From assembly GCA_000336895.1 (NCBI GenBank), contig AOLX01000005.1:62001-126000 (forward strand): a DNA stretch of 64,000 bases, read 5' to 3'. Of this stretch, positions 26,516 to 35,974 are shown one piece after another. The first letter of the stretch is position 1. The number at the start of each line of letters is the position of its first letter. Source of the DNA: Haloarcula argentinensis DSM 12282. GTDB taxonomy: Archaea; Halobacteriota; Halobacteria; Halobacteriales; Haloarculaceae. The notes beneath the pieces were generated by a model. The model made no database searches, was not told the DNA's origin, and saw only the letters and a list, made by a program, of their open reading frames with translations. Made by a program: the position numbers and the translations under genes.

Positions 26516-27685
26516 TCATGTGACTCGATACTCCTCGATGGCGGCCATGTCGATAGAGACTCCGAGGCCAGGTCCCTCCGGAGCCGGAAGACAGCCGTCG
26601 CTGACCTCGAACGGTGCCTCGATGACGTCCGCTTCCCAGCCGTAGTACGTCGAATCCGGGGGCAGTGAAAAGCCCGGAATGCCGGTGACCCCGTGGAGGA
26701 TCGCCGCAGTCCGAATCCCCAAATCGAATGCACAGTGGTGGGTAAAGGGAACTCCGGCGTCTTCGAGGATAGCGGCCTGCTGTCGAATCCCACTGATGCC
26801 GCCGGCCGGGGTCAGGTCGATAACGCCGACATCCATCGCACCAGCTTCCACGAGCGACTGCAGATTATGCGAAATATAGGTGTCCTCGTTCGGCGCGATC
26901 GGTTGACGGAGCCGCTGACGGAGCCGAGCTAGTGACGTGTGTGAATCGACCCGAATCGGCTGTTCCATGTACTGTAAGTAGATGCCCTCGTCTTCGAGCA
27001 TCGCGCCGACCCGAACCGCCTGGTCGAGTGTCCAGCCCTGATTCGGATCGAGTCGGAACTCTAGTTGCCCGTCGACTTCATCGTGCATCGCTTTGATTCG
27101 CTCGACGTCCTGTCGCCAGTCCCGCCCAGCCTTCGTTTTGAGGACAGTGAAGCCAGCTTCGAGCGCTTCTCGCGCCTTGATACGGGATTCATCGGGAGAG
27201 AGGATCCCGAGACAGAAGGCAACGGGAACGTCAGCGGGTGCAGTACTGTTGCCATCGACGCTTTGTCGGTGTTGCTGGGTCCCCTGTGTCGGTGCTGTCC
27301 ATCCGCCGAGCAGTTCGTACACCGGTTTATCGAGGGCTTTTCCAACGATATCCCAGCAGGCTGTTTCGACGGCGGCAAAGAACATATCGACGTTCGTGTA
27401 CTCGACGAACACCTGTCGACGGAGTCGCTCGATTTCGAACGGTGACTGGCCCTGAATCATCGGTCCGACGCCGTCTTCGATAATCGACTCGGTGGCCGAT
27501 GGTGACAGGAAGACGCGCATCTCGCCCCAGCCGCTGATCCCCTCATCCGTGTCGACACGGACGAGGACGCGTTCCATCGAGTGTAGTTTCCCGTGGTTGG
27601 TCACGTACGGCCCGATGCCGAGATGCTCATCCAAGTCAGCCAACGGTACATCTACAGTTACCGCTGACACGCCGGTTATCTCCAT
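26516..27685 (-). CDS. Enolase-superfamily dehydratase or racemase (mandelate racemase/MLE type)
   Basis: A 389-aa protein with an N-terminal capping domain and an (alpha/beta)7-beta barrel. The barrel has a Lys motif (FTVLKTKAGRD, KxK), metal ligands Asp in RLDPNQGW, Glu in MEQPI and Glu in PNEDTY, and a His in FTHHCAFD. The KxK plus His pattern fits racemases and acid-sugar dehydratases of the MR subgroup. A dehydratase acting on an aldonate or uronate is my preferred reading given the transporter and SDR. It lies 127 nt downstream of the TIM-barrel gene and 49 nt before the SDR. Confidence 0.85.
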   Translation of the reverse strand: MEITGVSAVTVDVPLADLDEHLGIGPYVTNHGKLHSMERVLVRVDTDEGISGWGEMRVFLSPSATESIIEDGVGPMIQGQSPFEIERLRRQVFVEYTNVDMFFAAVETACWDIVGKALDKPVYELLGGWTAPTQGTQQHRQSVDGNSTAPADVPVAFCLGILSPDESRIKAREALEAGFTVLKTKAGRDWRQDVERIKAMHDEVDGQLEFRLDPNQGWTLDQAVRVGAMLEDEGIYLQYMEQPIRVDSHTSLARLRQRLRQPIAPNEDTYISHNLQSLVEAGAMDVGVIDLTPAGGISGIRQQAAILEDAGVPFTHHCAFDLGIRTAAILHGVTGIPGFSLPPDSTYYGWEADVIEAPFEVSDGCLPAPEGPGLGVSIDMAAIEEYRVT

Positions 27686-27812
27686 GCACTCCTGTCATTC
27701 GGGAACCGATATCAAAGTACCGCTTCCCCCGCTCGTACTGCTGGGTGTATCCGCGTGAGGATATCGCTACGCCGTGGCAGCACCGCTCTTGACGGGATAT
27801 CACCTGACAATA

Positions 27813-28961
27813 TCAGGCCACTGTCTCGATGGCTGTTTCGACCCACTCCAGTGACTGCTCCGGAAGCAGTCCGTAATTATAGAACGAGAGGCGCGGCACT
27901 CCCTTCGAGTCGAGGGTTTCGACGATATCGACCACGGTAGCCTCGTCGTCGATAGCCGGATGGCCCGGCAGGAGACCAACGTGGAGCGGCACGTCATCGA
28001 TCACCTCCTCGACGGCGTTGTACGCATCTATGACCGCTTCGCTCGTCGACTCGTATGCCGGCAGACAGTAGTAATCGACGTGGTCCGAAAGCGCTTGCAG
28101 GTCGGCCCCGACGATCCACTCGCGGCCGGGTTCCGGTGCGCCGACGTAGTAGCCAAGCGGTGTCGTTCCCGCGGCGTCAGCCAGCGAGGCGTACAGTGAC
28201 GACAGCGTCCGCTCGCGGACATCGACGTATGCAGCGACAGTACTGTGGTCCGCAAGCCAAGCCTCCGGTGCGCGGTTGTGTGACAAATCGCCGGCGACGA
28301 TATCGTCCAGCGTGTTGGCTACTGTTTCGCGCGCCCGTTCAGTATCGACACCCGCGGCTGTCGCATTCTCGCGACACTGTGGACAGAAACACACTCCGAG
28401 TAGGAACTCTCCGAGTATGCCCAACTGCGCGTGAATCTTCTGGTGGTGCCACCCGAACCCCGTCCCGTAGAAGTAATCGAACGTTTCCAGTTCGATCCGA
28501 GCGAACTCATCGCGGGACGACAGATCCGAGACCAGTGCCGAGAGATACGTCTGGACTGCGGGCTGGGACGGACACAGGCCGAAGATCAGGTCGTCACCGT
28601 GTGCTGATTCCAGCGTATACTCGGGGCTGGCCATCCCGAGCCGGGAGTTGTGGCAGCCGACCGTCCAGGAATTGAGTGTCAGCTCCGATAAGCTGGTGGC
28701 GACATCCGCGACCCAGTCTCCGTTCATCCGCTCGTACGGAACCGGTTCGAGGTCCCCGTACTCCGGGCCTGGCTCGAAATACGAACTCGCGCGGGCAAAC
28801 AGCGTTCGCCGCTCCGGATTGTGTGGCGTGAACGCCTGCACAGTGTGATAGTTCGTCGCGAGGTTCAGCTCGTCGATGCCGATGTCACGCAGTCGCGTCT
28901 CTACTTCGGCTGGCCCCTCGTCGAGCAGGTCCCACGGGTACGCCCACATCGCGAATTCCAT
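27813..28961 (-). CDS. Conserved TIM-barrel-like protein of unknown function
   Basis: A 382-aa protein not recognised by name. It starts MEFAMWAYPWDLLDEG, and strands ending in acidic or His residues suggest a barrel: DELNLATNYHTVQAF, TVGCHNSRLGMASPEY, FARIELETFDYFYGTGFGWH, HVDYYCLPAYES and LHVGLLPGHP. A CFCPQC motif near residue 192 could bind a metal. I recall similar actinobacterial proteins in sugar-uptake clusters. Glycoside hydrolase-like or isomerase-like roles are possible, but no catalytic pair is certain. It sits 40 nt after the permease gene, inside the operon. Confidence 0.65.
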   Translation of the reverse strand: MEFAMWAYPWDLLDEGPAEVETRLRDIGIDELNLATNYHTVQAFTPHNPERRTLFARASSYFEPGPEYGDLEPVPYERMNGDWVADVATSLSELTLNSWTVGCHNSRLGMASPEYTLESAHGDDLIFGLCPSQPAVQTYLSALVSDLSSRDEFARIELETFDYFYGTGFGWHHQKIHAQLGILGEFLLGVCFCPQCRENATAAGVDTERARETVANTLDDIVAGDLSHNRAPEAWLADHSTVAAYVDVRERTLSSLYASLADAAGTTPLGYYVGAPEPGREWIVGADLQALSDHVDYYCLPAYESTSEAVIDAYNAVEEVIDDVPLHVGLLPGHPAIDDEATVVDIVETLDSKGVPRLSFYNYGLLPEQSLEWVETAIETVA

Positions 28962-29001
28962 ACGCGAACCACTGTCGCGGTGATAATAAAAGTAGAGGCG
29001 G

Positions 29002-29847
29002 TTACTCCTTGACCGCGCCAGCCGTCATGCCAGCCACGATATACTCCTCCAAGAAGGCGAATAGGATCAATAGCGGGATAATACCGAGGACAGAGACGGT
29101 GAGCATCATCCGCCAGTCGGTCTGCAACGCACCGACCATCGAGAAGACACCGCGTGGGATGTTGTACTTCGCACTGTCAGTGAGGAAGGTGAGCACGAAC
29201 AGCAGTCGGTTCCACGCGTAGAGGAACGTGTAGGTGATACTGGCGACAAGCGCTGGCTTCGTCAGCGGGAGCACGATCTTCGTGAGGATCTGCAGTTGGC
29301 TCGCGCCGTCGATACGGGCTGATTCCTCGAGCGCGACGGGGATCGTCTTGAAGTACCCGTACAGCATCCAGACGTTGAACGGCAGCGTGAACGCCGCTGC
29401 TGGAACGATCACAGCCAGATAGGTGTTGAACAGCCCCAGCTGCGTGATAACGTCGAAGAGACCGACGATCAACACGACCGGTGCGAACATCTGAACGACC
29501 AGCACGGCGAGGAGGAAGGTTCGCTTCCCCACGAAGTCGTTCCGGGCACACGAGTACGCGGCCGGGATCGCTAATAGAAGCGTCAACACGACCGTTCCCA
29601 CCGAGATAATAAAGCTGTTCCCGACCCAGAGCAACACGTCGGTCTGTGTCCAGACCTGCAGATACGCCTGGATGCTGGGGTCGCTGGGGACCAGTGTCGC
29701 CGGCGCGGCGAAAATCTCCGACTCCGGCTTGAGCGTACTCGAGAACATCGCGTAGAACGGCAACATCATGAGCCCGAGCAGTCCGATCAGCACGCCGTAG
29801 AGGCGGACTTTGCGGAGACTGCTCCGGTCGTGGCCTGCCATCGTCAT
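29002..29847 (-). CDS. Carbohydrate ABC transporter permease, MalG type
   Basis: A 281-aa inner-membrane subunit with six hydrophobic helices and the permease coupling motif EESARIDGASQLQIL (EAA loop) near residue 185. MalG-type features are the short N-terminus and the closing EEYIVAGMTAGAVKE. It pairs with the MalF-type permease encoded just upstream. Its ATG overlaps that gene's stop (ATGA). Confidence 0.92.
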   Translation of the reverse strand: MTMAGHDRSSLRKVRLYGVLIGLLGLMMLPFYAMFSSTLKPESEIFAAPATLVPSDPSIQAYLQVWTQTDVLLWVGNSFIISVGTVVLTLLLAIPAAYSCARNDFVGKRTFLLAVLVVQMFAPVVLIVGLFDVITQLGLFNTYLAVIVPAAAFTLPFNVWMLYGYFKTIPVALEESARIDGASQLQILTKIVLPLTKPALVASITYTFLYAWNRLLFVLTFLTDSAKYNIPRGVFSMVGALQTDWRMMLTVSVLGIIPLLILFAFLEEYIVAGMTAGAVKE

Positions 29848-30782
29848 AGCTCGTCACCTCCGCGCGTGTAAATGCGCAGGTAGATGATGGCAAAGACCAA
29901 CAGGAACAGGAACCCGATGACACTGTAGGCCGCTCCGCGCCCGAGGTTCCCGTTCTGGAGGCCCACCTGATAGATGTGGATGACGAGCGTCGCCGTCGAA
30001 CTGATCGGTCCGCCACCGGTCATCGTCCAGATGACGTCGAAGCTGACGAACGTCCAGATCGTCGATAGGAGCGTGGCGATCAGGACGACGCTTTTCAGTT
30101 GTGGCAGTGTGATGTACCGGAACTGGTGCCACTTCTCAGCACCGTCGATAGCTGCTGCCTCGTACAGCTCCTGCGGTATCGATTGCAGCCCCGCAAGGAA
30201 GATGATCGCCATGAACGGCGTTCCGATCCAGATATCAGCCACGACGACGCCGAGCCACGCCAGACTCGGGTTTCCGAGGATACCGATACCCTGTTCGATG
30301 ATGCCGAGTTTTAGCAAGATCGCGTTGAGGTAGCCGAACTGCGGGTGCTCTATCCACCGGAACACCACAGCGGAGATCGCGTAGGGAATCCCCCACGGGA
30401 TGAGAAACGCCGTGCGGAAGAACTTCCGACCGCGGATATCTCCCTTGAGGTGAACGGCGATGAGCAGTCCCAGCAGTGTCTTGCCCGCGACACCGGCGAC
30501 GACCCAGCGACCGGTCTGCCAGAGCAGTCGGTAGAAGATGTCGCTGTTGAATATTTCGACGTAGTGCTGCAGTCCGATGAACGTCTCGATGTTGGAGTCG
30601 GCGGGTGACTGGTACAGCGACAGCCGGAACGTCTCGATAATCGGGTATCCGACGACGGCCAGCAGGAACACCGCTGCAGGGGCGATGAGGAGGTACGCGC
30701 GGCTATTGCGCTGGACGTACGCGAGCCCTCGTTCGAGACGTGAGCCATCGGACGCCTCGGTGTATTCCTCTGCCAAACTCAT
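29844..30782 (-). CDS. Carbohydrate ABC transporter permease, MalF type
   Basis: A 312-aa permease with six helices and the EAA loop ELYEAAAIDGAEKWHQF near residue 216. MalF-type traits include the TMTGGGPISSTATLVIHIYQ segment. It begins 9 nt after the binding-protein stop and overlaps the MalG gene by 4 nt, so both are translated together. With MalK and the lipoprotein it forms a CUT1-type importer for an oligosaccharide or sugar derivative. Confidence 0.92.
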   Translation of the reverse strand: MSLAEEYTEASDGSRLERGLAYVQRNSRAYLLIAPAAVFLLAVVGYPIIETFRLSLYQSPADSNIETFIGLQHYVEIFNSDIFYRLLWQTGRWVVAGVAGKTLLGLLIAVHLKGDIRGRKFFRTAFLIPWGIPYAISAVVFRWIEHPQFGYLNAILLKLGIIEQGIGILGNPSLAWLGVVVADIWIGTPFMAIIFLAGLQSIPQELYEAAAIDGAEKWHQFRYITLPQLKSVVLIATLLSTIWTFVSFDVIWTMTGGGPISSTATLVIHIYQVGLQNGNLGRGAAYSVIGFLFLLVFAIIYLRIYTRGGDEL

Positions 30783-30791
30783 CCCTGTCTG

Positions 30792-32153
30792 TCACTCCAT
30801 AGCATCTTCGAGATCACTCTGGGCATCGTTGAGCGCTTTCTGCGGCGACTTCCGGTCCGCCAGTGCTTCCTGAATCGCCTGGACCATCCGGTCGTTAAAT
30901 TCGCTGAAGTTACCGAGCTTCGGTCGGGCGCGGGCGTACTGCCCCGCCTCGACGAACGGTCCCCAGTTCTTCGATTCTGAAAAGTACGAGCGCTCGCCGA
31001 CGGCTTCGACGACGGGGAGGAACCCTTTCTGCTTCGAGTACTGGAACCGTCGCTCCTCGTCGAAGTAGAACCGAATTAGGTCCCGGGCGAGGTCCTTGTG
31101 TTCGCTCTGACTCAGGACGGCTAGCGTGTCGATGGTGAACAGGCTGTACCGGCCCTCTGGGCCACGCGGCACCTGCACGATACCGTAGTCGAAGTCGACG
31201 TCACCGTTTTCTTTCGCGGCGGTGATGTTGAGTCCCGTGTACACGTGCCCAATGACCATCCCGAGGTCACCGTTCTCGAACAGTTGCCGGATGTCCTGCC
31301 GCGTCGAGGAGAGCGGTGACGACTGTGTGACGTTGTGTTCGAGGTGGAGGTCGGTGTACAACGAGAGGGCATCGACAGCCTCACTGGAGTTTACGACCGG
31401 CATTCCCTCGTCGTCGATGAGGTCTGCACCGTGTGACCAGTGGTAGTGGTAGTACTGCGACCCGGTTTCGATCGCGTCGGCCCCCGCAAGGCCCAGTGCT
31501 GGGACGCTCGCGTCACTGTCGCGGATCTGCGTTGCGGCATCCAGCATATCCTGCCACGAATCGAGCGATGGGTCTTCGGGGTCGAGCCCCGCCGTCTCGA
31601 AGACGTCCTTGTTGTAGTAGAGGCACTTGTTCGAGGCGGCCCACGGCACGCCGTAGTGGGAGCCGTTGTACATCGTCCCTTCGGCCACGCCGTCGTAGAA
31701 CTGTTCACCGAACTCCCCGTCCATCATGTCATCGAGCGGTTCCAGCGCGTCTTTGCCCACGAGCTGGGGGATCCAGCGCGCAGGCCACCGACTGACATCG
31801 GGTGCTTCGCCGCCGTCGACGCGGTTGTTCACGGTTTGCCGTGCGTTGTCCCACGTAACGCTGGTGAACTCTACGTCGACGTCGTGTTCGTCCTCGAAGG
31901 CCGTGTTGTTCTCCTCGAAGAACTGCTTGATGTTGTCCCCGACGCCCATCGTGAGGAACTGCACGCTCTGCGAACCGCCGTCGCCGCCATCACCGCCGCT
32001 CCCACTGTCACCATCTCCACCGTCACCGCCGCTTCCACCGTCGCCGCTACACCCCGCGATGGCGATAGCGCCGCCTGCGCCGAGTGCTTGGAGGAGCCGC
32101 CGGCGGTCGATACTGTCCTCGACAGACCTGTCGTTGTTATCGGGCTGCATCAT
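30792..32153 (-). CDS. Extracellular solute-binding lipoprotein of the ABC importer (Tat-exported)
   Basis: A 453-aa family 1 solute-binding protein. The N-terminus has a twin-arginine DRRRLLQALG and lipobox AIAGCSG, followed by a Gly/Asp/Ser-rich linker, typical of haloarchaeal Tat lipoproteins. Family features include PWAASNKCLYYNKDVFETAG near residue 150. It captures the substrate outside the cell and delivers it to the permease pair. A Shine-Dalgarno-like GGTGA precedes ATG 32153, and a second ATG follows immediately. Confidence 0.9.
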   Translation of the reverse strand: MMQPDNNDRSVEDSIDRRRLLQALGAGGAIAIAGCSGDGGSGGDGGDGDSGSGGDGGDGGSQSVQFLTMGVGDNIKQFFEENNTAFEDEHDVDVEFTSVTWDNARQTVNNRVDGGEAPDVSRWPARWIPQLVGKDALEPLDDMMDGEFGEQFYDGVAEGTMYNGSHYGVPWAASNKCLYYNKDVFETAGLDPEDPSLDSWQDMLDAATQIRDSDASVPALGLAGADAIETGSQYYHYHWSHGADLIDDEGMPVVNSSEAVDALSLYTDLHLEHNVTQSSPLSSTRQDIRQLFENGDLGMVIGHVYTGLNITAAKENGDVDFDYGIVQVPRGPEGRYSLFTIDTLAVLSQSEHKDLARDLIRFYFDEERRFQYSKQKGFLPVVEAVGERSYFSESKNWGPFVEAGQYARARPKLGNFSEFNDRMVQAIQEALADRKSPQKALNDAQSDLEDAME

Positions 32154-32205
32154 TAATGTCACCTATTTCCATGTACATAGTTCTTTGTGTTGTGTCGTTC
32201 ATTGG

Positions 32206-33006
32206 TCACGCATTGTGCTCGTGAATCGCAGTCATGAGGGCCGCGAGTTCTTCGCCGATAACCGAGCGGATTCGTTCACCCGTCTCCGCGCTCGCCTGCT
32301 TCGGCGTCCCGATGGCCCCAGACGAGGAATACTCGTCGAACGATCGATAAACGGCGACGTTGCCCCCGTCAAGCAAGTCCTGTCCGCCCCATCTGTAGTG
32401 TTCGTCCATCGGTTCACCGTCGCGGACCGCCGGATCGCCAACGAGGTCTGGTCGGAGCGTGAGCATGAGGGACGTCTCGAACTCGCCGCCGTGGGCCATT
32501 CCGCCTGTCTCGGTCGTTCGGATCTCCTTGATTCTATCCGATGCTAGCTGGAAGTACGTCGTCCCGAGTACTTCCGCATCAGTGTCGGCCCCCACGGTAC
32601 TCACGACGGCATCGATGAGTGAGCTGTTCCCGCCGTGGCCGTTGACGAACAGCACCGCATCGAATCCGTTCTGGATGCCAGCGTGGGCGATATCCTCGAG
32701 TGTCGCCCGTAGATGTGCGAATTCGAGAGATAGAGTCCCACCGAACGACAGGTGGTGTGGTGAGAACCCGCTCCAGACCGGCGGTGTCACGACGACAGGA
32801 ACGTCGTCCAGTTGGTCGACCGCAGTGTCGACCATCGCCTCGACGAGAAGTGTGTCGGTGACGACCGGGAGGTGGTCCCCGTGCTGTTCGACGCTTCCAA
32901 CGGGAATAACGAGGACGGAGCCCGGCTGCTCGCCGACATCTCGGATCTGACTCGCAGTCATTCCAGCCCACTCGCTCTCTTTCCGACCGATAGTATCGTA
33001 CAACAT
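32206..33006 (-). CDS. Creatininase-family hydrolase within the ABC operon
   Basis: A 266-aa protein with the full creatininase metal set: GSVEQHGDH (Glu, His), VVTDT (Asp), NGHGGN (His) and AHGGEFETS (Glu). Its position between the ATPase and the binding protein is unusual. It probably hydrolyses a cyclic amide, lactam or similar bond in the imported compound, but a lactonase-like role cannot be excluded. ATG 33006 follows the ATPase stop by 1 nt. Confidence 0.85.
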   Translation of the reverse strand: MLYDTIGRKESEWAGMTASQIRDVGEQPGSVLVIPVGSVEQHGDHLPVVTDTLLVEAMVDTAVDQLDDVPVVVTPPVWSGFSPHHLSFGGTLSLEFAHLRATLEDIAHAGIQNGFDAVLFVNGHGGNSSLIDAVVSTVGADTDAEVLGTTYFQLASDRIKEIRTTETGGMAHGGEFETSLMLTLRPDLVGDPAVRDGEPMDEHYRWGGQDLLDGGNVAVYRSFDEYSSSGAIGTPKQASAETGERIRSVIGEELAALMTAIHEHNA

Positions 33007-33007
33007 A

Positions 33008-34105
33008 TTACACTGATTCTGTCCGCTGTGGCTGATTCAGTTCCACTCGCTCGCCATCGGGACCAAACAGATGCATATCCTCTGTATGAAACCCGAGCGC
33101 GATTTCGTCGCCCCGCTCCGGACGGTATTCGCTATCGACCCGGGCTACGACTTCGTTCGATCCGCCTGCAGTCTCCAGATAGAGGAAGTTGTCAGAGCCC
33201 ATGGGCTCTACGACATCGACGACTGTCTCGATGTACTCCCCAGCGTCTCCGGCGACGAAATCCTCCGGCCGTACGCCCAGCGTGTACTCCCCGTCCGGAA
33301 TATCAACGTCGACCGTGAACTCGACAGTCGCCGAGTGCAGCGTCGCGCGCCCACCGCTGTTAGTCACACTCACTTCGAAGAAGTTCATCGACGGTGATCC
33401 GATGAACCCCGCAACGAATTTGTTGTTGGGCTTATCGTAGCAGCGTTCCGGTGGCGCAACCTGCTGGAGTTCGCCTTGATTGAGAATCACGATCCGGTCG
33501 GCCATCGTCATCGCCTCCGTCTGATCGTGCGTGACGTAAATGGTCGTCACGTCCAGTTCCTCTTGGATCCGCTGGATCTCCGTGCGCATCTGGGTTCGCA
33601 GCTTCGCGTCGAGGTTCGACAGCGGTTCATCCATCAGAAACACCTCCGGGTCACGGACGATAGCCCGCCCAAGCGCGACGCGCTGTTGTTGGCCGCCCGA
33701 GAGTTGCTTCGGTAGGTCCTCCATGAGGTCCGAAATCTCCAACAACTCGGCGGCCTCTGTCACGCGTTGCTCGATCTGATCATCGTACTCGCCTGATAGC
33801 TGTAGCCCGAAAGACATGTTCTCCCGCACGGTCATATGCGGATACAGGGCGTAACTCTGGAACACCATCGCAATGTTCCGGTCCTGTGGGCGAACGTCGT
33901 TGACTACGTCCCCACCGATGGCGATCTCGCCGTCGGTGACTGTTTCGAGCCCGGCGATCATCCGAAGCGTGGTCGACTTCCCACACCCGGATGGTCCGAC
34001 AACGACGACGAACTCCCCATCTTCGACGGCCAGAGAAAGGTCTTCGACTGCAAGGACGTTGTCGTCGTATACCTTGCTGACGTTTGATAGTGTAACTTCG
34101 CTCAT
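33008..34105 (-). CDS. ABC transporter ATP-binding protein, MalK/UgpC type
   Basis: A 365-aa ATPase with Walker A GPSGCGKST, Q-loop FQSYALYPH, signature LSGGQQQRVALGRA, Walker B VFLMDEPLSNLD and switch VTHDQTEAM. The C-terminal TOBE/OB domain (GVRPEDF and FHTEDMHLFGPDG) is typical of CUT1 sugar importers. It is first in the operon. ATG 34105 lies about 26-36 nt from a TATA-like TTTATTAAT (34131-34141); the longer frame to 34252 is not needed. Confidence 0.93.
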   Translation of the reverse strand: MSEVTLSNVSKVYDDNVLAVEDLSLAVEDGEFVVVVGPSGCGKSTTLRMIAGLETVTDGEIAIGGDVVNDVRPQDRNIAMVFQSYALYPHMTVRENMSFGLQLSGEYDDQIEQRVTEAAELLEISDLMEDLPKQLSGGQQQRVALGRAIVRDPEVFLMDEPLSNLDAKLRTQMRTEIQRIQEELDVTTIYVTHDQTEAMTMADRIVILNQGELQQVAPPERCYDKPNNKFVAGFIGSPSMNFFEVSVTNSGGRATLHSATVEFTVDVDIPDGEYTLGVRPEDFVAGDAGEYIETVVDVVEPMGSDNFLYLETAGGSNEVVARVDSEYRPERGDEIALGFHTEDMHLFGPDGERVELNQPQRTESV

Positions 34106-34633
34106 ACCGAGTAGAAGAAGCATCGCAATCATCATTAATAAATGTTGGTAGTACTGGCACAGCCGGGCAGACCAATCACATCGAAACCCGCAGGGCGATT
34201 GTCGGGTAACGCCCGGTATGCCTGGCAGCCAGCGGTTCTGAACTGAGGACAAAAATCACACCGATAGGTACGATCTCATACCGTGATGCAAAATACGGAG
34301 CAGAGACTTATTGCTTTGTAGAAAACGGGCTATCAGGGCGTCTCCAATCTCTTTCAATGAGATTGAAAGCCGATCGTCGAGCTCTCGCAAGACACACGAA
34401 CAACTCAAACCGACGCTAGAGTGCCTGTGACTGCTGATTCTGGTGTTGGATACCGAACCCCCCAAATTCATGTGATATGTTGTCACTCGACTCGAAGTGC
34501 GAGATTGATGAAAATAACATCCGTACCCTTGTTAGGAAAGACTATCTCAGGCTACAACACCTGCTTCCAACATCATTGGAAATATTTTGTCCCTCGGCGG
34601 AATCTATTTTACTCTGCAAAAAAAAGCGCACCC
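34106..34633. promoter_or_regulatory. Divergent regulatory region between the ABC operon and its IclR regulator
   Basis: 528 bases with no gene. TATA boxes are TTTATTAAT (minus, 34131-34141) for the operon and CTATTTTAC (plus, 34604-34612) for the regulator. Two perfect inverted repeats stand out. CTTTCAAT/ATTGAAAG with a 3-nt spacer lies at 34351-34369. TTCCAA/TTGGAA with a 5-nt spacer lies at 34565-34581, 23 nt upstream of the regulator's TATA box. Either could be an IclR operator. Confidence 0.5.
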
Positions 34634-35416
34634 ATGCCCTCACAGAACAACAAAACAATCAGCGCGGTTGAGACGACGCTGGATATCCTTGCTGCCCTCG
34701 GAAAACTCGAACCAATCGGTCTTTCAGATCTTGCGTCTCATCTTGACATCCCTACAAGTACCGTCTTTATTCATCTCAATACCCTTGTCCAGCGGGACTA
34801 CGTTGTCAAGGAATCCGGGCAGTATCGCCGGTCGTTCCGCTTTCTGGAGCTCGGTGGCAGTGTTCGGCAGCGACTAGATATCGGCCGATTGCTTCGCAAT
34901 AAAGTTGAAGAACTCAGCAGAGAAACCGGCGAGATTGCCGGTGCCGGCATCGAGGAGAACGGACAGCGGGTCATCCTCTACAGGAGTTCGGGCGGAAAAG
35001 CTGCGGGCGACGAAATCCCGATCGGTAATCATACCGAGATGCACTGGACATCGCTGGGCAAGGTTATTCTGGCGCATCTGCCGGTGGAGAAACGAAACGA
35101 AATCGTTGCCGACCATGGCCTTCCCAAAGGGACTGATACCACGTTGTCATCCCGGTCTGATCTCGAAGCGGCCCTCGAGCGAATTCGTGATCAGGGTTAT
35201 GCGATAGATGATGAGGAGCATCTCCGGGGTGTTCGAGGTGTCGCCGTTCCGATATTCAACGACGAACAGGAAGTCATGGTCTCGCTTGGTATCACTGGCC
35301 CCAGGGATAGATTCACCTCTAGGTATATGGCAAATCTGTTAGAGATGCTTCGATATACGAAAAACGAAATCGAAGTTCGAAGCCAGTACTACGAATACAG
35401 TACTATAGACGGATAG
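34634..35416 (+). CDS. IclR-family transcriptional regulator
   Basis: A 260-aa protein with an N-terminal winged helix (ISAVETTLDILAALGKLEP, LSDLASHLDIPTSTVFIHLN) and a C-terminal IclR effector domain. The latter shows MHWTSLGKVILAHLP and GVRGVAVPIFNDEQEVMVSLGI split over two strands. IclR proteins in haloarchaea control sugar catabolic genes, often divergently transcribed, as here. ATG 34634 is supported by the TATA box 22-30 nt upstream; the frame opening at 34421 is not. Confidence 0.88.
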   Translation: MPSQNNKTISAVETTLDILAALGKLEPIGLSDLASHLDIPTSTVFIHLNTLVQRDYVVKESGQYRRSFRFLELGGSVRQRLDIGRLLRNKVEELSRETGEIAGAGIEENGQRVILYRSSGGKAAGDEIPIGNHTEMHWTSLGKVILAHLPVEKRNEIVADHGLPKGTDTTLSSRSDLEAALERIRDQGYAIDDEEHLRGVRGVAVPIFNDEQEVMVSLGITGPRDRFTSRYMANLLEMLRYTKNEIEVRSQYYEYSTIDG

Positions 35417-35974
35417 ACTGGGATACGATACTGTACGATACGTACCACAGATAGAAGAGGAAGCATCGTCAGTCTGGTGTAAGTTCGTCTCCGAACTTCG
35501 CTACATGGCCATTTTCCTCTGTCTGTTCTATGTCTAAATACCGATATTTGACTACTGTTCCAGTCGAGATACTGGAGAGTACTGGCGAACTGGGACTAGA
35601 TATAGACACAAATGGAAAGATAATATGAAATAAGAACACATCAACTCTGGATTAATCATCTGCATCTACATTTGGAGATATGTGTATACATTTCGCACTG
35701 TTTGTACGCTGGCGTCGTGTGGATTTTACACTCATAACAGGCCACGGCTGGAAACTACTGTATTGGTTGATTCAGGTCCTGTGGTTTCAATACGCCCTGT
35801 TATCTCATCTGTACGTAGTGAGTCTCCGTTGGTGCTGCTCCACACAGTACAGCTCTTCCCGTGTGGTTCGGGAACCGCTTGCCAAACGGTCGCTACTCAA
35901 AGTGACTGAGTTTTTCACTGCCAGTTCCGATACCAGCACTATACTGCGATGACAAAACACGCCCCGCCGACAGA
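35417..35974. other. Long intergenic region, no gene recognised
   Basis: 558 bases, AT-rich in the first half. An open frame of 90 codons (35680-35952) encodes a Trp/Leu/Arg-rich peptide with no acidic bias and is not credible. No repeat, IS end or clear promoter was found. Confidence 0.4.

Noticed and set aside
35680..35952. Plus-strand 90-codon frame in the spacer before the MFS gene
   Set aside because: Trp/Arg-rich peptide without acidic bias or motif; overlapping frames are equally open.
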